Shown: piece after piece, positions 16,079-25,651 of the stretch
How the letters are laid out: each line of letters opens with the position of its first letter
Position numbering within the stretch: the first letter of the stretch is position 1
Assembly: GCA_030673645.1 (NCBI GenBank)
Contig: DAOVIO010000021.1
Span: 1-38,957, forward strand
DNA length: 38,957 bases
Origin: JAGLSB01 sp023135955
Lineage (GTDB): Bacteria; Bacteroidota; Bacteroidia; Bacteroidales; GCA-2748055
Reading direction: 5' to 3'
Notes under the pieces: model-generated
What the model saw: the letters and a program-made list of their open reading frames with translations, nothing else
Database searches by the model: none
What the model was told of the DNA's origin: nothing
Position numbers and translations under genes: made by a program

Positions 16079-18436
16079 TTAAAATTCATCCGGTTCTTCA
16101 TACATACTATTCCTTAATACCCCAACCCCTTTTACTACTTCAGGACATTCAAGATTTACATTGAAATTAATTGGTTCCTCCCAGGAATCTTCCTGTGTAA
16201 TACCTAGGGTTGAATCGGCATAAATCTGCTGCATGAAGTACCCGTAAATAGGCAGTGCCATGTGCGATCCGGATCCTTGTCCGAGATATTCAAAACGCAC
16301 TGACCGGTCTTCAGCTCCAACCCACACACCAGCGGTAAGCTTTGGGCTTATTCCCATATACCAGCCATCGGATTGATTTTGAGTTGTACCAGTTTTGCCT
16401 CCAAGTTCCCCTTCAAAATTGAAAAAATATCTTAAACGCTGAGCAGTACCTTGATTTACCACATTCTGAAGAAGCCTGACCATTAAATATGCCGATTTAT
16501 CAGATATAGCTTCAAATTGACGCGGTATGAATTCAGACACAATATTTCCATGCCTGTCTTCAATTTTTGTAACATACACAGGCTCAACATAGAAGCCTTT
16601 ACTAGAAAAGGTGTTATATGCTGCCACTAATTCCTCAACGAAAATATCAGAGGTCCCAAAAATAACCGATGGAACAGCATCAACCTGACTCTTTATTCCC
16701 ATTTTATGCATAAGATCAACAACCGGCTGTGGACCGAATCTTTTTACCAGCCAGGCTGAAATATAATTAACAGAATTTGCCAATCCCCATTCAAGTGTAA
16801 CATTTTTCCCCTCCATATCATAATTACCGGAGTTTCGGGGTGTCCATGTTGAATCATGATCCATAAATGTAACGGGTACATTTTGAACTATGTCGCATGG
16901 AGTGTGACCTTCCTGCATGGCAAGAGTATACATAAAAGGTTTAATTGTCGATCCGACCTGCCTTTTCCCCTGAGTAACCTGATCATATTTAAAATATTTA
17001 TAATTATGACCTCCAATATATGCTTTTACGTGACCCGTGTTAGGTTCCATTGCCATCATTCCAGCTCGGAGAATATGCTTGTAATATTTTAAAGAATCCA
17101 TGGGTGAGATTATCGTATCTATATCTCCATTCCATGTAAATACTTTCATTTCAACCGGAACATCAAATACCTCCATTATTGATTCCCATTCAACACCAGC
17201 AGCTTTCAAGCTCCTGTATCTGTCTGTTCTCCGAACTGCCTGATCCATTATTTTCTCAATATCCTCTTCTTCAAGGTCGTCGGAGAAAGGTGGATTTATC
17301 ATAACTTCTCTATCGACGAAAAATTCATCCTGAAGTAATCCCCCTAAATGCATTTCTACTGCCTTCTCGGCATATTCCTGCATTTTAAAGTTTATAGTTG
17401 TGTATATTTTTAATCCATCAGTATAAATATTGTATTTACTCCCATCGGGTTTAAAGTTTTTATTCGTCCACCCGTAAAGCATATTGGTTTCCCATTTAAT
17501 ACTATCATTTTTATAATTTCTATAAGAATAATATTCTTCTCTAAAAGGATGTGTTGCACTAAGTGTTTTTGCAAGAAAATCGCGGAAATGATTTGCCTGA
17601 CCTGAAATATGGCTTTGACTGTAATAACCAGAAATTATTGGAAGCTGACTTACTGAATCTTTTACTTCTTCATCTAGAAATCCATATTTTAACATCTGGT
17701 TTAGAACAATATTTCTTCTTCTTAAAGCATTTTCAGGATTAACAACTGTACTATACCGGGTTGGTGCCTGAAGTAAACCGGCGAGAACTGCAGCTTCTTC
17801 CAGCTTCAGAGAATCCGGACTCGTATTAAAAAAGATCTGGGATGCAGATCGGATACCAAAGGCTTCATGTCCAAAAGAAACAGTATTCAGATACATTACG
17901 AGAATCTCTCTTTTTGTATAATGCTTTTCAAGCTGAACTGCAGTAACCCATTCAGAGAATTTAAAACTTATAAGCTGAAAATTCCTTCGTATTTTTCCTT
18001 TTGCTTGAAATTCACGGGTGTTATAAAGATTTTTTGCCAATTGCTGAGTAAGAGTGCTACCGCCTCCAGTATTCTGTCCACCAAGAACAGTTCTGAACAA
18101 TACCCTGGCCAATCCACGGGCATCTATTCCTGAATGTCTTTCAAACCGAATATCTTCAGTAGCAATTAAAGCATCAATAAGATATGGTGATAAGTCTTCA
18201 AAAACTGCAAAAGTCCGATTTTCAATAAAATATTTCTGTAAAATCTGATTATCTTCAGTAATAATAAGGGATGCGAGATTGTTCTTAGGGTTTTCAAGTT
18301 CATTAAAATCAGGAATATACCCAATCTCTCCTCTACCTATCAATATAAATATTAATGTTATTATTATTATTGGGCTAATAAAAAGCGCCCAGAATATCCT
18401 GATATACAGCTTATTCTTATTATTTTTTATCGTCAT
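16079..18436 (-). CDS. mrcA: Penicillin-binding protein 1A (bifunctional transglycosylase/transpeptidase)
   Basis: After an N-terminal membrane anchor (about residues 11-34) comes a GT51 glycosyltransferase domain with ATEDIRFERHSGID (catalytic Glu94) and GGSTLTQQLAKNLY. A transpeptidase domain follows with the SxxK nucleophile in GSTIKPF (Ser496), SVN and KTGTT (Lys681). It polymerises and cross-links peptidoglycan on the periplasmic side. The length of 785 is normal for PBP1A. I chose ATG at 18436; an in-frame TTG at 18457 would add seven residues but falls inside the candidate -7 promoter box, which argues against it. It is divergent from topA and convergent with the ABC gene. Confidence 0.95.
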   Translation of the reverse strand: MTIKNNKNKLYIRIFWALFISPIIIITLIFILIGRGEIGYIPDFNELENPKNNLASLIITEDNQILQKYFIENRTFAVFEDLSPYLIDALIATEDIRFERHSGIDARGLARVLFRTVLGGQNTGGGSTLTQQLAKNLYNTREFQAKGKIRRNFQLISFKFSEWVTAVQLEKHYTKREILVMYLNTVSFGHEAFGIRSASQIFFNTSPDSLKLEEAAVLAGLLQAPTRYSTVVNPENALRRRNIVLNQMLKYGFLDEEVKDSVSQLPIISGYYSQSHISGQANHFRDFLAKTLSATHPFREEYYSYRNYKNDSIKWETNMLYGWTNKNFKPDGSKYNIYTDGLKIYTTINFKMQEYAEKAVEMHLGGLLQDEFFVDREVMINPPFSDDLEEEDIEKIMDQAVRRTDRYRSLKAAGVEWESIMEVFDVPVEMKVFTWNGDIDTIISPMDSLKYYKHILRAGMMAMEPNTGHVKAYIGGHNYKYFKYDQVTQGKRQVGSTIKPFMYTLAMQEGHTPCDIVQNVPVTFMDHDSTWTPRNSGNYDMEGKNVTLEWGLANSVNYISAWLVKRFGPQPVVDLMHKMGIKSQVDAVPSVIFGTSDIFVEELVAAYNTFSSKGFYVEPVYVTKIEDRHGNIVSEFIPRQFEAISDKSAYLMVRLLQNVVNQGTAQRLRYFFNFEGELGGKTGTTQNQSDGWYMGISPKLTAGVWVGAEDRSVRFEYLGQGSGSHMALPIYGYFMQQIYADSTLGITQEDSWEEPINFNVNLECPEVVKGVGVLRNSMYEEPDEF

Positions 18437-18454
18437 ATCACTAATGATTTGTAA

Positions 18455-18462
18455 CAAAAATA
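18455..18462 (-). promoter_or_regulatory. Candidate -7 promoter box for the PBP1A gene
   Basis: On the minus strand this reads TATTTTTG, an exact match to TAnnTTTG, 18 bases upstream of the chosen ATG. It would give a leader of roughly a dozen bases. A TTG on the same strand (18478-18480) is only 15 bases further upstream, shorter than the usual 19-21. Confidence 0.4.
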
Positions 18463-18483
18463 AGAATTATTTCCCATCAAATT

Positions 18484-18514
18484 TTGAACTATGAGATTGT
18501 TTTAAGTTACTTTG
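18484..18514 (+). promoter_or_regulatory. Candidate promoter for topA (-33 TTG and -7-like box)
   Basis: TTG at 18484-18486 is separated by 20 bases from TTACTTTG at 18507-18514, which differs at one base from TAnnTTTG. The spacing fits the Bacteroidota housekeeping promoter. It lies 38 bases upstream of the topA ATG, divergent from the PBP1A promoter. Confidence 0.45.
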
Positions 18515-18552
18515 CATAATTTTATTTTATAAATGTAGAAGGAAGTTGGGAA

Positions 18553-20862
18553 ATGAAGGAATCAAGTCTTGTCATAGTTGAGTCGCCTGCAAAGGCTAAA
18601 ACCATAGAAAAGTTTTTAGGAAAAGGTTTCATAGTAAAATCTAGTTTTGGTCACATTCGTGATTTAGCTAAAAAAAATCTGGGAATCAATATTGAAAACA
18701 ACTATAAGCCTGAATATATTGTCCCCACAGACAAGAAAAAGGTAGTTGATGAATTAAAGAAATTAGCAAAGTCAGCCGATACTGTTTGGCTTGCATCTGA
18801 TGAAGACCGTGAAGGGGAAGCTATTGCATGGCATTTATATGAAGTTCTGAAATTAACTCCGGAAAAAACAAGACGAATTGTATTCCATGAGATTACTAAA
18901 GAAGCAATTTTAAAAGCAGTAGAGAATCCTCGTTTTATTGATTTTGACCTTGTTAATGCACAACAGGCGAGGCGAATTCTCGACAGACTTGTTGGGTTTG
19001 AGATCTCCCCTATTCTTTGGAAAAAAATTAAGCCATCATTATCGGCTGGGAGAGTTCAATCGGTAGCCGTAAAGCTTATCGTAGAAAGAGAAAGAGAAAT
19101 CAGTAGTTTTGTATCAGGTTCTGCTTATAGAATAATCGGGCATTTTAAATCCAAAAATGAAAAAGGTACAGCTCAAAAACTAAGCGCTGAACTAAACAAA
19201 AGAATTCCAACAGATGAAGCGGTCATTTCTTTGCTAGAGTCATTCCTCGAGGCTCAATTTCAGGTGGCAGACATAAAGAAAAAACCTGCAAAAAAATCTC
19301 CTTCTCCACCATTCATTACATCTACATTACAGCAGGAAGCTAGTAGAAAACTTGGTTATAGCGTTGCACAGACAATGGCCATTGCACAGCGACTTTACGA
19401 AGCGGGAAAAATCACATATATGAGAACCGACTCTTTAAATCTTTCCGATTCCGCGCTCAAAGCTTCAGCGGAAGCTATAACTAAGCAATATGGCGAGAAA
19501 TATTTAAAGACAAGAAAATTTAAAACCAAAACAAAAGGTGCACAAGAAGCACACGAAGCCATACGGCCAAGTTATTTGAATCAGACAAATGTTGAAGGAT
19601 CAAGACAAGAGCAGAAACTTTATGAATTAATATGGAAGCGTACTATCGCATCCCAAATGAGTGATGCATTACTTGAAAAGACTAGCATAAACATTCAGAA
19701 TAATAAAAACTCTGAATTATTTATTGCCACTGGGGAGGTGATAAAATTCGATGGTTTTTTAAAAGTATATTTGGAATCAAGAGATGATGAAAATGAAGAT
19801 GAAACTAAAACTTTACTTCCTGAATTGAAAGTTTCTCAATCGCTGGACATGGAAAAAATCTGTGCAGAACAAAAATACAGCAATTCTCCACCACGCTATA
19901 CTGAAGCAAGTCTGGTTAGAAAACTTGAAGAACAGGGAATAGGCCGACCTTCAACCTACGCTCCAACCATTTCTACAATTCAAAACAGGGAATATGTTAT
20001 TAAGGAAGACCGTGATGGGAAAACACGCGATGCAAAGGAAATAAAACTTATAGACGGGAAGATAAAAACAATTACCAAGAAGGAAAAATACGGTTACGAG
20101 AAATCAAAAATCTTTCCAACAGATATTGGATTAATAGTAAATGATTTCCTTGAGCAACATTTCAAGAATATAATGGATTATAACTTTACAGCTTCTGTAG
20201 AGGAAGAATTTGATAATATTGCACAAGGTAGTAAGGTTTGGACAGACATGTTGGATCGGTTTTACAAACCTTTTCACGCTGTTGTTACCAAAACTGCTGA
20301 AGTTTCAGAAAGAGCAAGAGGAGAACGGGTTTTGGGCACAGATCCGAAAAGTGAAAAACCTGTACTTGTAAAAATTGGACGTTACGGCCCTATAGCGCAA
20401 ATTGGGGAAGTTTCGGAAGATGAAAAGCCTAAATTTGCTTCTCTACTTAAGGGTCAAAGTATTGAAACTATAACTTTGGAGGAAGCTCTGGAGCTTTTCA
20501 AACTACCAAGAACAATTGGTGAATACGAAAATAAAGAACTTGTAATTGGTGTGGGTCGATTCGGTCCATATGTGCGACATGATTCAAAATTCTTTTCATT
20601 AAAGAAAGGTATTGATGACCCAATGACTATTGAGCCTGCCCGGGCAGTTGAGCTTATTGAAGAAAAGCGCCTGCAAGATAAAAACAAAAATATTAAGAAA
20701 TTTGCGGAAATGCCCGGACTGGAAGTGCTAAACGGTAGATATGGGCCATATATTACTTACGAGAAGAAAAACTACAAAATTCCAAAAGGCAAAAAGCCTG
20801 AAGAATTAAGTTTGGATGATTGCAAAGAAATAATGAAAAACGCTCCAAAAAAGAAAAAGTAA
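18553..20862 (+). CDS. topA: DNA topoisomerase I (type IA)
   Basis: The 769-residue protein starts with the TOPRIM domain (LVIVESPAKAKTIEKFL, then LASDEDREGEAIAWHL with the acidic metal ligands). The catalytic tyrosine is Tyr289 in ITYMRTDSLNLS, with Arg291 next to it. The C-terminus lacks C4 zinc fingers. In their place are three repeats of the topoisomerase C-terminal type, recognisable by GRYGP, GRFGP and GRYGP cores, ending in a lysine tail. It relaxes negative supercoils. The next gene begins immediately at the base after the stop codon, so the two are surely co-transcribed. Zinc-finger-free TopA with these repeats is known in several phyla. Confidence 0.97.
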   Translation: MKESSLVIVESPAKAKTIEKFLGKGFIVKSSFGHIRDLAKKNLGINIENNYKPEYIVPTDKKKVVDELKKLAKSADTVWLASDEDREGEAIAWHLYEVLKLTPEKTRRIVFHEITKEAILKAVENPRFIDFDLVNAQQARRILDRLVGFEISPILWKKIKPSLSAGRVQSVAVKLIVEREREISSFVSGSAYRIIGHFKSKNEKGTAQKLSAELNKRIPTDEAVISLLESFLEAQFQVADIKKKPAKKSPSPPFITSTLQQEASRKLGYSVAQTMAIAQRLYEAGKITYMRTDSLNLSDSALKASAEAITKQYGEKYLKTRKFKTKTKGAQEAHEAIRPSYLNQTNVEGSRQEQKLYELIWKRTIASQMSDALLEKTSINIQNNKNSELFIATGEVIKFDGFLKVYLESRDDENEDETKTLLPELKVSQSLDMEKICAEQKYSNSPPRYTEASLVRKLEEQGIGRPSTYAPTISTIQNREYVIKEDRDGKTRDAKEIKLIDGKIKTITKKEKYGYEKSKIFPTDIGLIVNDFLEQHFKNIMDYNFTASVEEEFDNIAQGSKVWTDMLDRFYKPFHAVVTKTAEVSERARGERVLGTDPKSEKPVLVKIGRYGPIAQIGEVSEDEKPKFASLLKGQSIETITLEEALELFKLPRTIGEYENKELVIGVGRFGPYVRHDSKFFSLKKGIDDPMTIEPARAVELIEEKRLQDKNKNIKKFAEMPGLEVLNGRYGPYITYEKKNYKIPKGKKPEELSLDDCKEIMKNAPKKKK

Positions 20863-22020
20863 ATGGATCTGAATTTATATTTCAATCCGGTTAGTCTTGA
20901 AAAACCCAGTTTGAATTACCTCAGCGATTCAGAAAGCTTTGCTCGTTCGGTTAATATACATACACCTGATACTCCTATTGCCAATATTGAAAAGTATGAT
21001 GTTGCTATTATGGGTGTCGAAGAAGATAGAAATGCTTTTGTAACTGGTTCGTCTTCAGCCCCCGATCTAATTCGTAAAAAACTTTTCCTATTAGGTTATG
21101 TAAATACGAAAACAAAAATTATTGACCTTGGAAACCTGAAAATAACCTCTAACATTAACGATAGTTATTATGCCATCAGGGATGTGTTTCAGGAATTATC
21201 AGATAATAATGTAATCCTTATTATAATTGGAGGCAGTCAAGACCTGGCAATGGGAATAACAAAAGCTTTCGAAAATTATTCAGATATTTGGTCTGTAACA
21301 AGCATTGATTCACGCCTTGACTTTGGAATTAGAAAAAAGAAATTAAATTCTGGAAATTATCTTTCTCATTTGCTCAAGCAGAAAAATTCGAAAAATTTGA
21401 ATTTCAATAATCTTGGTCATCAGGTTTATTTTACGCCTAACAGATTACTTGATAAATTTGAGAAAAATGGACAAAGTTCAATCCGGCTTGGAGTTATCCG
21501 TGAAAACATTGCGGCAATGGAACCTATACTCAGGGATACAAATTTATTGGTTGTGGATATAGGAGTTGTTAAACAATCTGACTCACCTGCAGCAGCTTGT
21601 CCCTCTCCCAATGGATTGAGTGGCTATGAATTTTGTCAACTTCTAAGGTACTCCGGAGCGTCCTCTAAAATGAAAGCCATTCTTTTCAGCGAAATTATCC
21701 CGGAGAAAGACATCAATGATCAAAGCGTACATCTAACAGCTCAGGCAATTTGGTATTTTATCGATGGCTTAACATTGAAAGAGATAGAAAATCCACAAAA
21801 AAAAGGAAGTAAAAAGTTTATTGTCAGTAATTCATCCGCTGAGCAAAATTTAATTTTTTATAAAAGTAACAGCACAAACCGATGGTGGATGGAAATCCCT
21901 TTCCAAGAAAAACATGAGATAAAAAACCATCTGTTTTCATGCTCATATGAGGATTATCAAATGGCATGTACCAACGAAATTCCAGACAGATGGTGGAGGC
22001 TAATGAGGAAGTTTGGATAA
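20863..22020 (+). CDS. Arginase/formimidoylglutamase-fold protein with degenerate metal-binding site
   Basis: The 385-residue protein resembles the arginase/ureohydrolase superfamily and is the type often labelled formimidoylglutamase in Bacteroidota. Its key motifs are altered. The GGDHS motif reads GGSQD (123-127), DAHxD reads DSRLD (149-153), and the SxDxDxxDP region reads VVDIGVVKQSDSP with Gly234 in place of the second aspartate. By this reading three of six manganese ligands are lost (both histidines and one aspartate), so ordinary ureohydrolase activity is unlikely. The ATG directly abuts the topA stop. No hut genes are nearby. It may be a structural or regulatory relative; the function is unknown. 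Confidence 0.75.
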   Translation: MDLNLYFNPVSLEKPSLNYLSDSESFARSVNIHTPDTPIANIEKYDVAIMGVEEDRNAFVTGSSSAPDLIRKKLFLLGYVNTKTKIIDLGNLKITSNINDSYYAIRDVFQELSDNNVILIIIGGSQDLAMGITKAFENYSDIWSVTSIDSRLDFGIRKKKLNSGNYLSHLLKQKNSKNLNFNNLGHQVYFTPNRLLDKFEKNGQSSIRLGVIRENIAAMEPILRDTNLLVVDIGVVKQSDSPAAACPSPNGLSGYEFCQLLRYSGASSKMKAILFSEIIPEKDINDQSVHLTAQAIWYFIDGLTLKEIENPQKKGSKKFIVSNSSAEQNLIFYKSNSTNRWWMEIPFQEKHEIKNHLFSCSYEDYQMACTNEIPDRWWRLMRKFG

Positions 22021-22177
22021 TTATTTATTTTGAAAAGAGTAAATATTTTTATAAGCCACCTTTTTCAGGTAAAAAAATTTGGATTTTCCCATTTATGTAA
22101 TAAAGATATTGGATCTTTCTTTCTTCAATTATGTCATTCGTCATTAAATTTCACTGATCTAAAAAATAAATAAAGTA

Positions 22178-22197
22178 ATTAACAATAAACTGTTAAT
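22178..22197. repeat. Inverted repeat upstream of the porP gene
   Basis: Bases 22178-22184 (attaaca) and 22191-22197 (tgttaat) form a perfect 7-bp inverted repeat around six bases. It sits in the 263-bp gap between the arginase-fold gene and porP, about 90 bases before the preferred porP start. It could be an operator for a dimeric regulator of the secretion operon or a chance AT-rich palindrome. Apart from this I see no other gene or RNA in the gap. Confidence 0.3.
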
Positions 22198-22283
22198 AAA
22201 ATTTGTTACTAAGAAAGTTTTTTAGTTATTTTAACCATTTACGAAGTGTCGCAAGTTCAATATTTACAAAGCTTAACAACAGA

Positions 22284-23219
22284 TTGAAAGTCAGAAATTT
22301 TAGCATATTTATCATTTTTTTTATTAGCTCTGTAAATTTATTTTCGCAGCAGGATCCTGAATTCAGTCAGACCCGGTCAGTATTGACCGCCTTTAATCCT
22401 GCAGCTGCAGGTGCCAACGAAAAAGTTTGTTTAAATATGGCTCATCATGAGCAATGGGTTGGTTTTGATGGCGCTCCTTCCACTTCATTTTTCAGTGCTG
22501 ATGGTTCTTTTAGTTTTTTTGGTGCTGATCATGGTTTAGGACTTTCGATTATGAATGATGCATTTGCTTTTAATTCTGATTTGGGGCTAAATTTGAATTA
22601 TGCCTATAGAATGAATCTGGGTGATGGGAAACTTGCATTTGGTACAAGTCTTGGAATTATTAATAAATCACTTGACCCTGACTGGATAAACAATGAAGGT
22701 GATATTGCTGGAGATCCTGAGATTCCTCAAACGAAGGAAAGCAGAGTGGGGTTTGATATGGGTTTAGGCATTTTCTATAATACTGAAAAACTTTTTTTGG
22801 GAATTTCAACCACTCATTTAAATCAGGCTGAAATAAAATATGAAAATGCAAGTCCATATTTGGTTAGACATTATTATTTAACGGCTGGATATAATTTACA
22901 ACTTTCAAATCCTATGTTCGAAGTAATGCCTACATTTGTTCTAAAATCTGATGGCAAGGCCAATCAGCTTTATATAAATACAAACCTAAGATACAATAAA
23001 AGATTTTGGGGTGGCGTTTCATACAGACCAGGAGATGCAATAGTAGGAATTTTTGGCCTTGAATTATTTAACGGAGTAAAAATTGGATATTCTTATGATT
23101 TTATAGTGTCCAAAATAAGTAAATATAGTTCCGGAACTCATGAACTTACAGTTGGATACTGTTTTGACCTTAGTCTGGATAAAACACCACAAAGGTATAA
23201 GAGTATTAGATTTTTATAA
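22284..23219 (+). CDS. porP: PorP/SprF family type IX secretion outer-membrane protein
   Basis: The mature part begins QQDPEFSQTRSVLTAFNPAAAG, the hallmark of PorP/SprF proteins, and the rest alternates short hydrophobic strands and ends in an aromatic strand, as in an outer-membrane beta-barrel. A signal peptide precedes it (NFSIFIIFFISSVNLFSQ). There is no ATG at the N-terminus. The preferred start is TTG at 22284, giving a short MKVRN n-region and 311 residues. A TTG at 22203 in the same frame would add 27 residues (338 in all) and an implausibly long n-region. The gene lies 83 bases before gldK, as in many Bacteroidota T9SS clusters. PorP-type proteins help attach the secretion machinery to the outer membrane and peptidoglycan. 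Confidence 0.88.
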   Translation: MKVRNFSIFIIFFISSVNLFSQQDPEFSQTRSVLTAFNPAAAGANEKVCLNMAHHEQWVGFDGAPSTSFFSADGSFSFFGADHGLGLSIMNDAFAFNSDLGLNLNYAYRMNLGDGKLAFGTSLGIINKSLDPDWINNEGDIAGDPEIPQTKESRVGFDMGLGIFYNTEKLFLGISTTHLNQAEIKYENASPYLVRHYYLTAGYNLQLSNPMFEVMPTFVLKSDGKANQLYINTNLRYNKRFWGGVSYRPGDAIVGIFGLELFNGVKIGYSYDFIVSKISKYSSGTHELTVGYCFDLSLDKTPQRYKSIRFL

Positions 23220-23256
23220 GAATTTAGACTATTTTTAGTAAGAATTTTATTAGTTT

Positions 23257-23264
23257 TATATTTG
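23257..23264 (+). promoter_or_regulatory. Candidate -7 promoter box for the gldKLMN operon
   Basis: TATATTTG matches TAnnTTTG exactly and lies 38 bases before the gldK ATG. The -33 position is T-rich but lacks a clear TTG. If used, gldKLMN could be transcribed independently of porP. Confidence 0.4.
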
Positions 23265-23302
23265 TAAATATTTTTTTTGAGCATAATAAGAACCGAAAAG
23301 TT

Positions 23303-24664
23303 ATGAAAAAGTTTATTTCCTTAGTGTTCGTGTTGGCAATTTTAAGCAGCTGTTCCAACTATAATAATGGAGAATTAGTTGGTGTGCAAGGCAGAAACTC
23401 TTACGTTGAAGCCGATCCGTTTGGAATGACTTTCATCCCTTCAGGTAGTTTCGTAACCGGCCCGAGCGATCAAGATATTTCTTTCGCACAAAACAATGCC
23501 TCAAAAACTGTAACTGTTGATGCATTCTGGATGGATGACACAGAGATTACTAATAACGAATATCGCCAGTTTGTTAAATGGGTAAAAGATTCTTTGTTAC
23601 TTCAAGCTCTTGTTGATGATCAAATTGATGATTATATACTGAAAGACAGGGAGGAGAATCCAATTAATATGATAAAAAATGGACAAGAATCACCAAGAAT
23701 TAATTGGGATACAGAAATTGATTATCAGGATGAAAATGGCGATGTACAAGCTGCAATAGAAAGAATTGGTGTTTATTATACTGGTGATGCGCAATTTTTT
23801 GGTAAAAAAGAAGTAGCAGTTGAAAATTTAATTTACAGTTACTATTGGATAGATTTACAACAAGCGTCTAAAAGAGCCAATCGTTTCAATCGGGTTACTA
23901 AAGAGTATGAAGGAACCGTTGTTAATCCTGATGGAACCACTTCTCCTATAGAAGGCAGACAATCTTTCGTGTTTAAGAACGAAATTCCGGTCTATCCTGA
24001 TACACTGGTTTGGATATCAGATTTTACCTATTCTTTTAATGAGCCTTATGCCAATTTATATTTCTACCACCCTTCATATGATAATTATCCTGTGGTTGGA
24101 GTAACCTGGAATCAGGCAAATGCCTTTTCAATCTGGAGAACTCAATATTTAAATTCTGCACTTTCTGCTCAGGGTCATCCTTTTGTGCAAGAATACAGAC
24201 TCCCTACCGGAGGAGAATGGGAATATGCTGCCAGAGGGAATCTGGATCAAAGCATGTATCCATGGGGAGGTCCTTATACCAGAAACCTTTTAGGATGCTT
24301 TGTTGCTAACTTTAAACCATTAAGAGGAAATTATGTCGATGATGGATCTTTGATTCCAGCAAGAGTTGGAACCTATGCTCCCAATGAATATGGCCTTTAT
24401 GACATGGCGGGAAACGTTGCGGAATGGACTTCAAGTGCATATGATGAATCTTCCTTTATGTTTACTCATAATATGAATCCTGACTATAAATACAATGCTA
24501 AACCCGATGATCCACCTGTTATGAAAAGAAAAGTTATCAGAGGGGGATCCTGGAAAGATGTAGCCTATTATCTTCAGGTTAGTGTAAATGATTATGAATA
24601 TCAGGATACAGCTAAATCTTACATTGGATTCAGGTGTGTTAGATCTTATTTAGGTAATAATTAA
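23303..24664 (+). CDS. gldK: Type IX secretion/gliding lipoprotein GldK (PorK)
   Basis: The 453-residue protein has a lipoprotein signal with lipobox LSSC (Cys17). It then carries a formylglycine-generating-enzyme (SUMF1)-like fold, seen as FIPSGSFVTGPSDQD, DAFWMDDTEITNNEYRQF, YRLPTGGEWEYAARG, YDMAGNVAEWT and VIRGGSWKD. GldK/PorK uses this fold structurally and, with GldN, forms the large periplasmic ring of the type IX secretion system anchored at the outer membrane. The C-terminal FRCVRS motif is conserved. Gene order K-L-M-N with short gaps confirms the identity. Confidence 0.96.
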   Translation: MKKFISLVFVLAILSSCSNYNNGELVGVQGRNSYVEADPFGMTFIPSGSFVTGPSDQDISFAQNNASKTVTVDAFWMDDTEITNNEYRQFVKWVKDSLLLQALVDDQIDDYILKDREENPINMIKNGQESPRINWDTEIDYQDENGDVQAAIERIGVYYTGDAQFFGKKEVAVENLIYSYYWIDLQQASKRANRFNRVTKEYEGTVVNPDGTTSPIEGRQSFVFKNEIPVYPDTLVWISDFTYSFNEPYANLYFYHPSYDNYPVVGVTWNQANAFSIWRTQYLNSALSAQGHPFVQEYRLPTGGEWEYAARGNLDQSMYPWGGPYTRNLLGCFVANFKPLRGNYVDDGSLIPARVGTYAPNEYGLYDMAGNVAEWTSSAYDESSFMFTHNMNPDYKYNAKPDDPPVMKRKVIRGGSWKDVAYYLQVSVNDYEYQDTAKSYIGFRCVRSYLGNN

Positions 24665-24676
24665 AAACTATATACT

Positions 24677-25639
24677 ATGAATTTTGCTGAAATTGTTCAG
24701 AGTTCCGGATGGAAAAATTTTATGGCCAAGTTGTACGGTATTGGTGCAGCTGTGGTTATCATTGGAGCATTATTTAAAATCATGCACTGGCCAGGTGCAT
24801 CTCTTATGATTACAGCAGGACTTGGAACAGAAGCTGTAATTTTCTTCTTCTCTGCATTCGAGCCTCTTCATGAAGAGTTAGACTGGACACTTGTTTATCC
24901 TGAGTTAGCTGACTTATCCGACGATGATGACCTCGACCAGATTAAAGAAGAGGGGCTTGCCGGACGTGGCGTTGGACTTCAAAAATTCGATGAACTTATC
25001 CAGGATGCTAACATACAACCGGAAACAATTAATAGCCTGAGCAAGGGATTAACAAGTCTTAGTGAAGCTTCTGGAAACCTTTCAAATATTTCTGAAGCTT
25101 CAATTGCGACTACTGATTATCTTGATAATATGAATGCTGCTGCCGCAGCTGTAAAATCGGTTGCTACTTCATATTCTAGCAATACTGATCATCTCAATGA
25201 GTCGGTCAGTTCTCTGGCATCTTCCTATAAAAATACTGCAGATGTTATCAATAAATCAGGTGAAGAAATTGCGCAAAAATTTACCAGGCAATCTGCCGAA
25301 TTAACTAGTTCTTACACAGAATTAACGAATACTGTAAAAGCTGATTATTCAAATATATCACAAGGACATAAAGAATTTGGATCCCAATTGGCTAGCTTAA
25401 ATAATAACCTTTCTGAGTTGAATTCAGCATATGAAACCCAAATTTCCGGAAGTAAAGAACATATGAAAGGAAACGATGCTGTATATAAAGAACTCTCAAC
25501 AATGATGAAAGATCTTAAATTGTCCGTTGAAGAAACACAGAAGTATAAAGAAGAAATTTCAAAACTAAGTCAGAACCTCTCTGAATTAAATAATATTTAT
25601 GGCAATATGCTGTCAGCAATGACTATAGCTAAAAAATAA
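24677..25639 (+). CDS. gldL: Type IX secretion motor protein GldL (PorL)
   Basis: The 320-residue protein has two N-terminal transmembrane helices (about 20-35 and 43-60) joined by KIMHWPGAS, the most recognisable GldL motif. Glu52 in the second helix corresponds to the conserved membrane glutamate (Glu49 in Flavobacterium) involved in proton-driven motor function. The remaining 250 residues are a serine- and asparagine-rich, heptad-like cytoplasmic region, mostly coiled coil. GldL forms the inner-membrane motor with GldM and powers secretion of T9SS substrates and gliding where present. It starts 12 bases after gldK. Confidence 0.96.
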   Translation: MNFAEIVQSSGWKNFMAKLYGIGAAVVIIGALFKIMHWPGASLMITAGLGTEAVIFFFSAFEPLHEELDWTLVYPELADLSDDDDLDQIKEEGLAGRGVGLQKFDELIQDANIQPETINSLSKGLTSLSEASGNLSNISEASIATTDYLDNMNAAAAAVKSVATSYSSNTDHLNESVSSLASSYKNTADVINKSGEEIAQKFTRQSAELTSSYTELTNTVKADYSNISQGHKEFGSQLASLNNNLSELNSAYETQISGSKEHMKGNDAVYKELSTMMKDLKLSVEETQKYKEEISKLSQNLSELNNIYGNMLSAMTIAKK

Positions 25640-25651
25640 TAATTATTTATT

